This document shows, one piece after another, positions 6,121-13,199 of a DNA stretch of 13,199 bases. The stretch lies in NCBI GenBank assembly GCA_030643125.1, contig DAOWML010000026.1, forward strand, positions 1-13,199. The letters run 5' to 3'. The position numbers were made by a program, and so were the translations under genes. Each line of letters begins with the position of its first letter. Position 1 is the first letter of the stretch. The notes beneath the pieces are model-generated. The model was given only the letters and a program-made list of their open reading frames with translations, searched no databases and had not been told where the DNA came from. Source of the DNA: Bacteroidales bacterium (GTDB taxonomy: Bacteria; Bacteroidota; Bacteroidia; Bacteroidales; UBA12077).

Positions 6121-8101
6121 AAGTAAACTTAAGGAATGCAAAAATATAGAATTGTTTGAAATACGCAAACTTTTCCGACACAAAACTACCCTGCATTCGA
6201 CAATATGTTTGGTTGATCATCGATTTAACTGTTTTAATAATGCCCTCAACATCAAAACCGCATTCTCGATGTAATTCCTGGGGAGTACCATGATCTATAA
6301 ACTGATCAGGAACACCTAAACGTTTTATATTTATTGAATATCCATTCTCGCTCATAAACTCAAGTACAGCACTTCCAAATCCGCCAACAATTGTACCATC
6401 CTCAATAGTTATGACAGCTTTAAAACTCTTCCCAACTTCGTGTAAAATTTCTTTATCAATTGGTTTTACAAACCTCATATCGTAATGTGTCACATCAATA
6501 TGCTTTTTAGCCAATTCTTTAGATGCTTCAACAACATAATTCCCTATATTACCAATAGACAAAATAGCAATATCAGTTCCTTTTCTTACCAAACGGCCTT
6601 TACCAACGGGTATTTCTTTAAATGGAGTTTTCCATTCCGGCATCACACCTCTCCCTCTTGGGTAACGAATTGAAAATGGTCCTTTATTTAGTAGTTGAGC
6701 AGTATACATCAGGTTACGAAGCTCTTCTTCGTTCATTGGAGCAGAAACAGTAATATTAGGTATACTTCGCATATAAGCTAAATCATAAACACCATGATGT
6801 GTTGCTCCATCATCACCAACTAATCCACCACGATCGAGACAAAATACAACATTTAAATTTTGAATAGCTACATCGTGAATAACCTGATCGTATGCTCTTT
6901 GCATAAACGTTGAATAAATATTACAAAAAGGTAACATACCTTCAATAGCCAAACCCGCAGAAAAAGTTACAGCATGCTGCTCAGCAATACCAACATCAAA
7001 CGTTCGTTCCGGCATTTCCTTCATCATTATATTAAGTGATGACCCTGTTGGCATTGCGGGAGTAATCCCAACAATTTTTTCGTTTTGTTTTGCTAATTCT
7101 AATATTGTATGTCCAAATACATCCTGATATTTTGGTGGTAATGGTTCATCTGATTTAATTTTCAAAATCTCCCCTGTATCTTTATTAAATTTGCCGGGAG
7201 CATGCCATGCAGTCTGGTTTAATTCGGCTTGTTTAAATCCTTTTCCTTTTTGGGTAACAACATGTAATAACTTTGGCCCTTTTATATCTTTAAGATCAGT
7301 TAATAGTTTAGTTAAATACACAACATCATGTCCATCGACAGGACCAAAATATCTGAAATTAAATGATTCGAATAAATTACTATGTCGAAGTAATAATGAT
7401 TTTACCGAATTATCTATTTGTTGGGCAAGTTTCCTGTAATTATGTCCAAGTTTGTTTAGATGGCCTAACAAGTTCCAAACATCATTCTTAAATTTATTGT
7501 AAGTTTTCGATGTTGTAATATCAAGTAAATATTCTTTAAGGGCTCCCACATTGGGATCTATTGCCATGTTATTATCATTAAGAATAACAAGAAGGTTTGT
7601 TTTTTCAATCCCTGCATTGTTTAATCCTTCAAAAGCTAATCCGGCGGTCATTGAACCATCTCCAATAACAGCAATAATTTGCCGGTCTTCTTCTTTATTA
7701 AATACTGCGGCTTTTGCCATTCCTAAAGCGGCAGATATTGAAGTAGATGAATGTCCTACACCAAAGGAATCGTACTCGCTTTCTGAAATCTTAGGAAATC
7801 CACTAATGCCTTTATATTTACGGTTTGTATGAAATTCTTCGCGACGACCTGTTAATATTTTATGACCATAAGCCTGATGTCCAACATCCCAAACAATTCG
7901 GTCATAAGGAGTATTGAAAACATAATGTAATGCAACAGTTAACTCAACTACACCTAAGCTAGCTCCAAAATGTCCGGGATTCGAAGAAACAATATCAACT
8001 ATAAATTGCCTGAGTTCTTCGCTTAATTTAGGAAGTTCGGTCAAATCAAGTTTCTTTAAATCCGAAGGGAATAATATGTTTTTCAATAAGTCAGTTGACA
8101 T
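6074..8101 (-). CDS. dxs: 1-deoxy-D-xylulose-5-phosphate synthase
   Basis: The first enzyme of the MEP isoprenoid pathway: it condenses pyruvate and glyceraldehyde 3-phosphate using thiamine diphosphate and Mg2+ to give DXP. The active-site H44 lies in GHFGASLG, and the ThDP/Mg motif runs from GDGS (147-150) to NDNNMA (175-180). YFGPVDGHD (251-259) follows, the pyrimidine-domain catalytic glutamate is E374 in DVGIAEQHA, and the third transketolase-type domain spans about 500-625. The recognisable protein ends near residue 629 (IIKTVKSMI), the usual family length. The frame continues for 46 further residues unlike any DXS I know and stops at TGA 6074-6076 inside tRNA-Leu; the last 15 residues (CLDGGIGRRAGLKHQ) are simply translated tRNA sequence. 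CAA at 6209-6211 (codon 631) is one transition from TAA and may be the lost stop. A frameshift is an alternative: TGA occurs just upstream in the +1 frame. Confidence 0.95.
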   Translation of the reverse strand: MSTDLLKNILFPSDLKKLDLTELPKLSEELRQFIVDIVSSNPGHFGASLGVVELTVALHYVFNTPYDRIVWDVGHQAYGHKILTGRREEFHTNRKYKGISGFPKISESEYDSFGVGHSSTSISAALGMAKAAVFNKEEDRQIIAVIGDGSMTAGLAFEGLNNAGIEKTNLLVILNDNNMAIDPNVGALKEYLLDITTSKTYNKFKNDVWNLLGHLNKLGHNYRKLAQQIDNSVKSLLLRHSNLFESFNFRYFGPVDGHDVVYLTKLLTDLKDIKGPKLLHVVTQKGKGFKQAELNQTAWHAPGKFNKDTGEILKIKSDEPLPPKYQDVFGHTILELAKQNEKIVGITPAMPTGSSLNIMMKEMPERTFDVGIAEQHAVTFSAGLAIEGMLPFCNIYSTFMQRAYDQVIHDVAIQNLNVVFCLDRGGLVGDDGATHHGVYDLAYMRSIPNITVSAPMNEEELRNLMYTAQLLNKGPFSIRYPRGRGVMPEWKTPFKEIPVGKGRLVRKGTDIAILSIGNIGNYVVEASKELAKKHIDVTHYDMRFVKPIDKEILHEVGKSFKAVITIEDGTIVGGFGSAVLEFMSENGYSINIKRLGVPDQFIDHGTPQELHRECGFDVEGIIKTVKSMINQTYCRMQGSFVSEKFAYFKQFYIFAFLKFTCLDGGIGRRAGLKHQ

Positions 8102-8175
8102 TCTCTAATAGTTCAGTTCTAATAGATATTTAATTTATATTATGTTCATTTCATTAATTTATAACTTGATTAATT

Positions 8176-8222
8176 GGAATAATGGAATATTGGATTGTTG
8201 GATATTTATTCTTCATTATTCC
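8176..8222. repeat. Imperfect hairpin
   Basis: GGAATAATG (8176-8184) and CATTATTCC (8214-8222) are perfect 9-base inverted arms. The stem continues inward as GAATA (8185-8189) with TATTC (8207-8211) after a two-base bulge. No T-run follows on either strand, so it is not a standard terminator. The GGAATAATGGAATATTGGAT style resembles low-complexity intergenic repeats in Bacteroidota. It lies in the likely dxs leader if the minus-strand promoter box is used. Confidence 0.5.
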
Positions 8223-8287
8223 GATAATATATCTTCCTAATTTGAATTATATCATATTTAAAATATAGTTTTTTTAATTAATTGATG

Positions 8288-8295
8288 CAAAGATA
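8288..8295 (-). promoter_or_regulatory. Candidate dxs -7 box
   Basis: The minus strand reads TATCTTTG, an exact match to TAnnTTTG, about 187 bases before the dxs start. If used it would give a long leader containing the 8176-8222 hairpin. No clear -33 element is seen, so confidence is limited. Confidence 0.35.
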
Positions 8296-8342
8296 TGAAT
8301 AATTTTACTTTGTATTAACGACATAAACCTTCGCATATTTTA

Positions 8343-8350
8343 TATATTTG
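8343..8350 (+). promoter_or_regulatory. Candidate -7 box for the OmpA-like gene
   Basis: TATATTTG matches the Bacteroidota TAnnTTTG consensus, 81 bases before the OmpA-like start codon. A TTTG at 8309-8312 lies too far upstream for a normal -33 spacing. Confidence 0.35.
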
Positions 8351-8431
8351 CTTTTTGAAAGAAATAAATTATTAGAAATTTCCTTAATTCGAATTTCGTA
8401 TATTTAACAATTGTAAACTAAATTAGTTGAT

Positions 8432-9442
8432 ATGCAATTTAAAATCAAACCCTACATCCTTTTTCTTTATGTTCTTATAGCTTTTACAGCATGTGTTCCT
8501 ACAAAACAATTTGAACAACTTCAGCAAAAAAGTAATAAATGTGATGAAGAACTTGAATTAACAAAAGAAGACAACAAAAACCTTGAAGTTGCTAATACAG
8601 AGCTAAAATCCAAGCTTGATATTATGAATAGCAGGTTGAAAAATGTAAGTGAAGACAATCTGGAAAGAGAGAACAAATTACGCTCTTTAGATATAAAATA
8701 CGATAAATTAAACAGACAGTACACGAATTTGCAACAAACACAAGATCAACTATTAAGCGGAAACATCTCCGAAACAAAAAAATTGCTCATAGAACTTCAA
8801 AACAAGCAGGCCGGAATTATTGAAAACGAAGATCGTTTAAGACAGCTTGAAGATAATTTAAGGGCTGACAAGTATAAACTTGAACAGTACGAAAAAGAGT
8901 TAGAAAATAAAAATGCACGATTAGTTGAACTAGAAGGCATTTTAAATAAAAAAGATTCTGTTGTAAATGCTTTAAAAGACAAGGTTTCTCAAGCATTAAT
9001 GGGTTTTGCAGATAAAGGGCTTGCCGTTGAAATGAAAAACGGGAAAGTATATGTATCTCTTGATGAACAATTATTATTTAAGTCAGGAAGTATTGTTGTA
9101 GACCCAAAAGGAGTTAGTGCATTAAAAAAGCTTGCTGATGTTCTGGCTGCTACCCCGGACATAAATATAATGGTTGAAGGACATACCGATGATGTACCTT
9201 ATATCGCGAGCGATGCGGTAAAAGATAACTGGGATTTAAGTGTTAAGAGGGCAACAGCCATCGTTAGAATCCTGATGAAAAATAAAAAAATAGCCGGAAG
9301 CAGAATAATTGCCGGAGGACGAAGCAAATATCAGCCTGTTATCAATTCAAAAGCTCCTGATGCCAGAAAGAAAAATCGTAGAACAGAAATAATTTTAACA
9401 CCAAAACTGGATGAATTATTTCAAATTCTGGAATCAAATTAA
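8432..9442 (+). CDS. OmpA-family lipoprotein with coiled coil
   Basis: A 336-residue envelope protein likely to link the outer membrane to peptidoglycan. Residues 1-20 are a lipoprotein-type signal ending FTAC, with C21 the probable lipidated cysteine. Residues about 25-185 are charged and heptad-like (many E/K/L/N/Q), consistent with a long coiled coil. Residues about 205-325 are the OmpA C-terminal peptidoglycan-binding domain: LLFKSGS (214-220), VEGHTDD (248-254), NWDLSVKRA (266-274, the NxxLSxxRA motif) and KNRRTEI (314-320). The domain order matches MotB/OmpA-like lipoproteins of Bacteroidota rather than a barrel porin, since no transmembrane beta-barrel precedes the binding domain. It stands alone between a divergent gene and a repeat-bearing gap, so its partner is unknown. 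The start is chosen because the signal peptide begins directly at this ATG. Confidence 0.92.
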   Translation: MQFKIKPYILFLYVLIAFTACVPTKQFEQLQQKSNKCDEELELTKEDNKNLEVANTELKSKLDIMNSRLKNVSEDNLERENKLRSLDIKYDKLNRQYTNLQQTQDQLLSGNISETKKLLIELQNKQAGIIENEDRLRQLEDNLRADKYKLEQYEKELENKNARLVELEGILNKKDSVVNALKDKVSQALMGFADKGLAVEMKNGKVYVSLDEQLLFKSGSIVVDPKGVSALKKLADVLAATPDINIMVEGHTDDVPYIASDAVKDNWDLSVKRATAIVRILMKNKKIAGSRIIAGGRSKYQPVINSKAPDARKKNRRTEIILTPKLDELFQILESN

Positions 9443-9490
9443 ATTTATTACAATAGATATTTTAGAAGACGTCTTAAAAGGCAAGAATTA

Positions 9491-9599
9491 TTAACCGCAA
9501 AGAACGCAATGAAATTTCGCAATGATCGCAAAGAAGAGTTATGCTCTAAGAATTTAAACTTTGCGTTCTTTGCGTATACTTAGTGAACTTAGCTGTTAA
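9491..9599. repeat. Long imperfect inverted repeat with CGCAAAG motifs
   Basis: The left arm (9491-9533) begins TTAACCGCAAAGAACGCAAT and ends TCGCAAAG. The right arm (9559-9599) is CTTTGCGTTCTTTGCG, then TATACTTAGTGAACTTAGC, then TGTTAA. The reverse complement of the right arm aligns with the left arm over about 40 bases with scattered mismatches, and each arm itself consists of a short repeated CGCAAAG/AACGCAA unit. A transcript would fold into a long hairpin with a loop of about 25 bases. It fills most of the gap between the OmpA-like and radical SAM genes. I recognise this style of element as dispersed in Bacteroidota and other environmental genomes, but know no named function. Confidence 0.65.
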
Positions 9600-9636
9600 A
9601 ATATTTTTGAGACATTTTCTTTTATAATTTTTAATA

Positions 9637-10638
9637 GTGAACATATCCTTGTTTAAATATATTTCTTTAAAAAAGTTAATCAATCTATTCAAAATATATT
9701 TAGGGTATTACCTGTCAATTATTTTGAAAAAGGTTATCGTATTAGGTTATCCCTTTAGTTTAACAACAGAACCAAGCAATAATTGCAATTTACATTGTTT
9801 AGAATGTCCTTCAGGAAATGACTCTTCAAAAAGAATTAAAGGAAATATTGATTTTGAATTGTATAAAAATATTATTGACGATGTAAAAGATTATATAATA
9901 TATCAAATGATTTATTTCCAGGGAGAACCTTTCTTGAATCCTGAGTTTTTTAACCTGATAAAATATGCAGATAACAATAATATCTACACAAGCACATCAA
10001 CAAACGGGCATTTTCTAAGTCCCAAAAATTGTGAAAATATCGTTAAATGCGGATTAAAAAAGATTATCATTTCGGTTGATGGAACAACACAGGAAACTTA
10101 TGAAAAGTATAGAATTGGGGGCAATTTGGAAAAGGTTATTGAAGGAATTAAAAATCTTGTATTAACAAAACAACAATTAGAATCTAAATATCCAATTGCA
10201 CATATACAATTTTTAGTATTAAAACATAATGAGCATCAAATTAGGGAGATAAAGAGTTTGGCTAAATCGCTGGGGGTTAATAAGCTTGAATTAAAATCTG
10301 CACAAATCGAAAATTTTAAAGAAAACAGTGATTTAATTCCCACTCTCGAAAAATTCTCCAGATATAATAATAAGGAAAATGATTTTAAAATTAAAAGTAA
10401 ATTGTTAAATCGTTGTTTTAGAACCTGGAGTACTTTAGTCGTTAGCCGGGAAGGAACTATTGTACCTTGCTGTTTTGATAAAGAATTGCAATATTCTGTT
10501 GGTAATGTAGTAAATAACAGTGCTTTAAAAATATGGAAATCCAAAGAATTTGCTGGTTTTCGAAAAAATATTTTATTAAATCGGGGAAAAACTCCCATTT
10601 GCAGAAACTGTACTGAAGGATTACGTATAAAGTATTAA
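9637..10638 (+). CDS. Radical SAM protein with SPASM-like C-terminus
   Basis: A 333-residue enzyme expected to cleave S-adenosylmethionine with a [4Fe-4S] cluster. The cluster motif CxxxCxxC is C50, C54 and C57 (CNLHCLEC). GEP at 96-98 is the usual SAM-contact motif, and SVDGTTQETYEKYR (146-159) is typical of SPASM/twitch radical SAM proteins. The C-terminus carries further cysteines, C260, C278, C279, C322 and C325, fitting one auxiliary cluster domain. Residues 1-38 before the cluster motif are hydrophobic with lysines (LFKIYLGYYLSIILKK) and may associate with the membrane. The GTG at 9637 is the assigned start and no strong ribosome site supports it, so the N-terminal border is uncertain. 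Relatives I know sit near polysaccharide or peptide-modification genes; here no precursor peptide or partner is adjacent, so the substrate is unknown. Confidence 0.88.
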   Translation: MNISLFKYISLKKLINLFKIYLGYYLSIILKKVIVLGYPFSLTTEPSNNCNLHCLECPSGNDSSKRIKGNIDFELYKNIIDDVKDYIIYQMIYFQGEPFLNPEFFNLIKYADNNNIYTSTSTNGHFLSPKNCENIVKCGLKKIIISVDGTTQETYEKYRIGGNLEKVIEGIKNLVLTKQQLESKYPIAHIQFLVLKHNEHQIREIKSLAKSLGVNKLELKSAQIENFKENSDLIPTLEKFSRYNNKENDFKIKSKLLNRCFRTWSTLVVSREGTIVPCCFDKELQYSVGNVVNNSALKIWKSKEFAGFRKNILLNRGKTPICRNCTEGLRIKY

Positions 10639-10735
10639 TATACGACAAGAGTAATTGAAATCTCGTATCAAAGTTTAAGATTAAAATATTTTTTTCTTAA
10701 ATTGCTTGATCTGTCATAGATTTAAAACTGTGGTT
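10639..10735. other. AT-rich gap with two weak hairpins
   Basis: Two inverted repeats are present: ATACGA (10640-10645) with TCGTAT (10663-10668), and TTTAAGA (10674-10680) with TCTTAAA (10695-10701) around an A/T-only loop. Neither is a textbook terminator. TAGATTTA at about 10717 is one base from the TAnnTTTG promoter box. This gap could hold the end of the radical SAM transcript and the promoter of the TonB receptor gene, but neither is proven. Confidence 0.35.
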
Positions 10736-12871
10736 ATGAAAATAAAATTTCTACACCTATTATTAATTGCATCACTGCTATTCTCCTCTTTTAATAGCTT
10801 TTCGCAAGAAGCTGACACTTCTTCAACTCATCTACTTTTTGAGTTATCACTTGAAGATTTAATGGATGTCAAAATAGTTTCTGCGGTTCGTCAAAATCAG
10901 AATATAACCGATGCTCCTTCAATTGTATCAGTTATTACAGAAAATCAAATTAAAGAAAGAGGATATTTAAGTGTTGATGAAGCACTAAACAGTATAGCAG
11001 GATTAGATGTTATAACAGATCATTATCAACCAAATTTAGGAATCAGGGGTGTTAATGGAGGCTTAAGAAGCTGGTCAAGATTAATTAAAGTTATGATTGA
11101 CGGGCAAAATGTATCTTTCAGGTCGAGTTCTGATAATTACCTGGATGCTTCATTAATTCCTATCGAGGCAATTGAAAGAATTGAAATTATCCGTGGTCCT
11201 AATTCAGCTCTTTTTGGAAAGGATGCTTTCTTAGGAGTTGTAAATATTATAACCAAGTCCGGATCGAAATTAAAAAACGCATCTATATCACATTTTTTGG
11301 CAAGGGTTAATGAAAATCCTTCGTTTGGTTTAAGTACTATTTGGGGAGGAACAAAAGGTAATTTTGATTTTATTTTTGCAAGTTCGTATTCTCAAATTGA
11401 TAAATCGGGTCTATCGCCTCATAATGTTCCGGGAAGTACAATTTACAACAATCAAGACATTAGTCAACAAAACGAATCTAATCCTTTTAGTATTTTTGCT
11501 AAACTTTCTTACGAAAAAGAAAATTTGGGAAAATTTGTATTTGACATAAATCACCAAATAATTAATTCTTATGCAGAATTTTTAGATTGGGGAACACTTA
11601 CTCATAACAATAGAATTAGCTTGTTTAATGCCTACCAAAGATTGGTATATACTAAAGATCTTTTTGAAAATTTCACTTCCAATGTTTCTTTATCGCATTC
11701 TACCGGCAAGCCATTAAAACAGGAAATTCTCGATACTGATTCTGATCCTTCAGAATGGGTCGAAAGAGACATTGGCTATACAAGTTATGATTTGGGTGGA
11801 AATATCTCCTATTTTTTCGATGACATTAACAATTTTACTTTAGGAGTTGATTACATTACAGACATTCATGATCATCAAAAATACTATACAGTAACCAATA
11901 CCGGAATAAGAACTTTGAATCCCGGAGGAACAGAAGGAATTAGAAACTTTAACAATCTTGGAATCTATTTGCAGATGATATTAAATGCTGCCGAATTTTT
12001 TGACATCAATTATCTTAATGATTTAACATTAACAGCTGGTTATCGTTTTGATTATCATAATATTTATGGCGATGTTTTAACATACAGGTTAGCTGCTGTA
12101 TACCATATTGCCGATCAGCTTAGTACTAAAATAATGTACGGTACATCTTTTAATGCTCCTTCGCCAGCTCAATTATATACAAATCCAATTTTTCCCGGAG
12201 ATATTATAGGTAATCCTGAACTTAAACCTGAACAGGCAAAAACTCTCGAATGGGCAATTATGGGAAAATTAACTGATAATATTAATTTTAATACAAATCT
12301 CTATTATACAATAATCGATGATAAAATAGAATACCTGCTTCCTTATGGTGAAACAACAAATATTACTGCAGCAAATATTGCAAAGATATATTCAGCAGGC
12401 ATTGAAAGTGAGCTTAACATATCTTATCATAATTCGGTATCGTATTTAAATTACAGTTATCAAAAAACTATTAATGAAAGAACAAATCCTTTGCATGGAT
12501 TAATTAAGGTTGAATCCAGCCTTTACCCACACCACATGATTAAATTTGGAGAAACATACAAAATCCCAAAATATAATATAAAATTAAACATTGATGGTAA
12601 TTACATAAGCTCGCGCAAAGCCAGTGAACAAAATAATTTTATTTACGATCCGATAAATTATACAATTAACAGTTATAGTTTAGATTCATACTTTTTATTC
12701 AATTTTATGTTATCGTCTATGAATCTGAAACTTCTTGATAATAATGAAACAATTCTAAGTTTTAAAATAGATAATCTCTTAAATACAAAATATTATTACC
12801 CGGGATTTAAAGATTATGATATTCCCGGACTTGGCAGATTATTTACATTTAGAATAACTCAAATGCTATAA
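10736..12871 (+). CDS. TonB-dependent outer membrane receptor
   Basis: An outer-membrane gated transporter powered by TonB-ExbBD. I start it at ATG 10736 rather than the TTG at 10706, because the signal peptide begins directly there (MKIKFLHLLLIAS, cleaved near FSQ, residue 23-24); this gives 711 residues. A possible TonB box is in MDVKIVSA (43-50). The plug domain spans about 55-176, with IRGVNGG (103-109), VMIDGQNV (119-126) and IERIEIIRGPNSALFGKDAF (146-165). The rest is a 22-strand-type barrel with a conserved late NLLNTKYYYPGF motif. It is shorter than SusC proteins, lacks their N-terminal carboxypeptidase-like domain and has no SusD partner, so it resembles siderophore/cobalamin-type receptors. 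The last residues are FRITQML, without the usual terminal aromatic. The ligand is unknown. It ends four bases before a binding lipoprotein gene. Confidence 0.92.
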   Translation: MKIKFLHLLLIASLLFSSFNSFSQEADTSSTHLLFELSLEDLMDVKIVSAVRQNQNITDAPSIVSVITENQIKERGYLSVDEALNSIAGLDVITDHYQPNLGIRGVNGGLRSWSRLIKVMIDGQNVSFRSSSDNYLDASLIPIEAIERIEIIRGPNSALFGKDAFLGVVNIITKSGSKLKNASISHFLARVNENPSFGLSTIWGGTKGNFDFIFASSYSQIDKSGLSPHNVPGSTIYNNQDISQQNESNPFSIFAKLSYEKENLGKFVFDINHQIINSYAEFLDWGTLTHNNRISLFNAYQRLVYTKDLFENFTSNVSLSHSTGKPLKQEILDTDSDPSEWVERDIGYTSYDLGGNISYFFDDINNFTLGVDYITDIHDHQKYYTVTNTGIRTLNPGGTEGIRNFNNLGIYLQMILNAAEFFDINYLNDLTLTAGYRFDYHNIYGDVLTYRLAAVYHIADQLSTKIMYGTSFNAPSPAQLYTNPIFPGDIIGNPELKPEQAKTLEWAIMGKLTDNINFNTNLYYTIIDDKIEYLLPYGETTNITAANIAKIYSAGIESELNISYHNSVSYLNYSYQKTINERTNPLHGLIKVESSLYPHHMIKFGETYKIPKYNIKLNIDGNYISSRKASEQNNFIYDPINYTINSYSLDSYFLFNFMLSSMNLKLLDNNETILSFKIDNLLNTKYYYPGFKDYDIPGLGRLFTFRITQML

Positions 12872-12875
12872 TGTT

Positions 12876-13199
12876 ATGAAAATTAAAATTTTATACACCT
12901 GGGTGATTTTTCTGATTTCTATTTTAATTTTTACAACTTGTGATAATTTAAAGGAAGATTTCAATATTAAATCTTATAAAAATCCTATTAAGATAGCAGT
13001 TGTTGGAGATGTTACCATAGGCAGGGAAGTTGCAGAAAATGTTTTTTTTGCTGTTAAAATGGCTGCTGATGAAATAAATTCAAATGGCGGATTAACGATT
13101 AATGGTGTTGAAAGAGAAATTGAACTGGTATTTAAAAATTCCGGAGGGACACCTGAAATTGGCGAAACCGTAATTAACGAGCTAATTAATGAAAATATA
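12876..13199 (+). CDS. Type-1 periplasmic-binding lipoprotein (partial, 5' end)
   Basis: The first 108 codons are present; the gene runs past the window. Residues 1-21 are a lipoprotein signal (hydrophobic 8-20, LIFTTC) with C22 the probable lipidated cysteine. From residue about 38 the sequence reads PIKIAVVGDVTIGREVAENV, then AVKMAADEINSNGG and a strand IELVFKNSGG. This is the N-terminal lobe of leucine/isoleucine/valine-binding-like proteins (periplasmic-binding fold type 1), where the extended loop and the AVKMAADEINxxGG helix are characteristic. It would sit in the periplasm or on an envelope membrane and bind a small ligand. The start ATG at 12876 lies four bases after the TonB receptor stop, so the two are cotranscribed. 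Whether the missing part is a plain binding protein or is fused to a sensor kinase cannot be seen. Confidence 0.82.
   Translation, partial: MKIKILYTWVIFLISILIFTTCDNLKEDFNIKSYKNPIKIAVVGDVTIGREVAENVFFAVKMAADEINSNGGLTINGVEREIELVFKNSGGTPEIGETVINELINENI

Larger units (their letters stand above)
8102..8431. other. Divergent intergenic region dxs / OmpA-like gene
   Basis: No gene is visible in these 330 AT-rich bases, which should hold the promoters of both divergent genes. Contents: a short direct repeat CTAATAG (8105-8111 and 8119-8125), a long hairpin at 8176-8222, and one TAnnTTTG box facing each way (8288-8295 minus, 8343-8350 plus), each listed separately. I found no well-spaced -33 TTG for either box. 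Confidence 0.6.

Noticed and set aside
5980..6274. Open frames of 67 and 81 codons across the tRNA region, including a WMAELVDALVSNTSE-like peptide
   Set aside because: These peptides are translations of the tRNA-Leu gene or its complement, a well-known spurious ORF type.
9466..9475. AAGACGTCTT palindrome after the OmpA-like gene as a terminator or operator
   Set aside because: Only 10 bases, no loop, no T-run and no nearby regulator; chance is likely.
10706..10735. Upstream TTG start adding ten residues to the TonB receptor
   Set aside because: The added residues would precede an otherwise ideal signal peptide that begins at ATG 10736.

Overview
The window reads as an AT-rich chromosome segment from a member of the Bacteroidota, probably a Bacteroidales/Marinilabiliales-type organism. 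The evidence is indirect: weak Shine-Dalgarno sequences, boxes matching the phylum's TAnnTTTG -7 motif, secreted proteins cleaved around FSQ/YAQ, a TonB-dependent receptor, a dCMP deaminase next to an S41 processing protease, and GC-richer degenerate repeats in the gaps. No phage, transposase, CRISPR or plasmid gene is visible. Most genes are housekeeping or envelope genes.

Layout. 1-391 has no convincing gene but holds a chain of small hairpins. 392-2936 (+) carries an M24B Xaa-Pro aminopeptidase, a small SpoIIAA/STAS-like protein and an alpha/beta hydrolase. 2985-8101 (-) carries, in transcription order, dxs (isoprenoid precursor synthesis), tRNA-Leu(CAA), a dCMP deaminase, a CtpA-type protease and a CpxP/Spy-like periplasmic protein that ends at a good terminator. 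8432-13199 (+) carries an OmpA-type lipoprotein with a coiled coil, a radical SAM/SPASM protein, a TonB-dependent receptor and the first 108 codons of a type-1 periplasmic-binding lipoprotein that runs off the window.

Functional links. Deaminase and ctpA are 12 bases apart and look cotranscribed. The small STAS-like gene and the hydrolase look like an ancestral coupled pair. The TonB receptor and the binding lipoprotein are 4 bases apart, suggesting one ligand recognised at the outer membrane and in the periplasm; the rest of that locus lies outside.

Most worth checking. (1) The dxs reading frame has no stop at the usual end of the protein; it runs about 46 codons further and terminates inside the same-strand tRNA-Leu gene, so tRNA maturation would remove the stop codon from the mRNA. 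(2) The STAS-like gene has an in-frame TAA beyond which a plausible family C-terminus continues to a TAATG overlap with the hydrolase. (3) The TonB receptor/binding-lipoprotein pair. (4) Two repeat structures: the hairpin chain at 207-312 and a long imperfect inverted repeat at 9491-9599.
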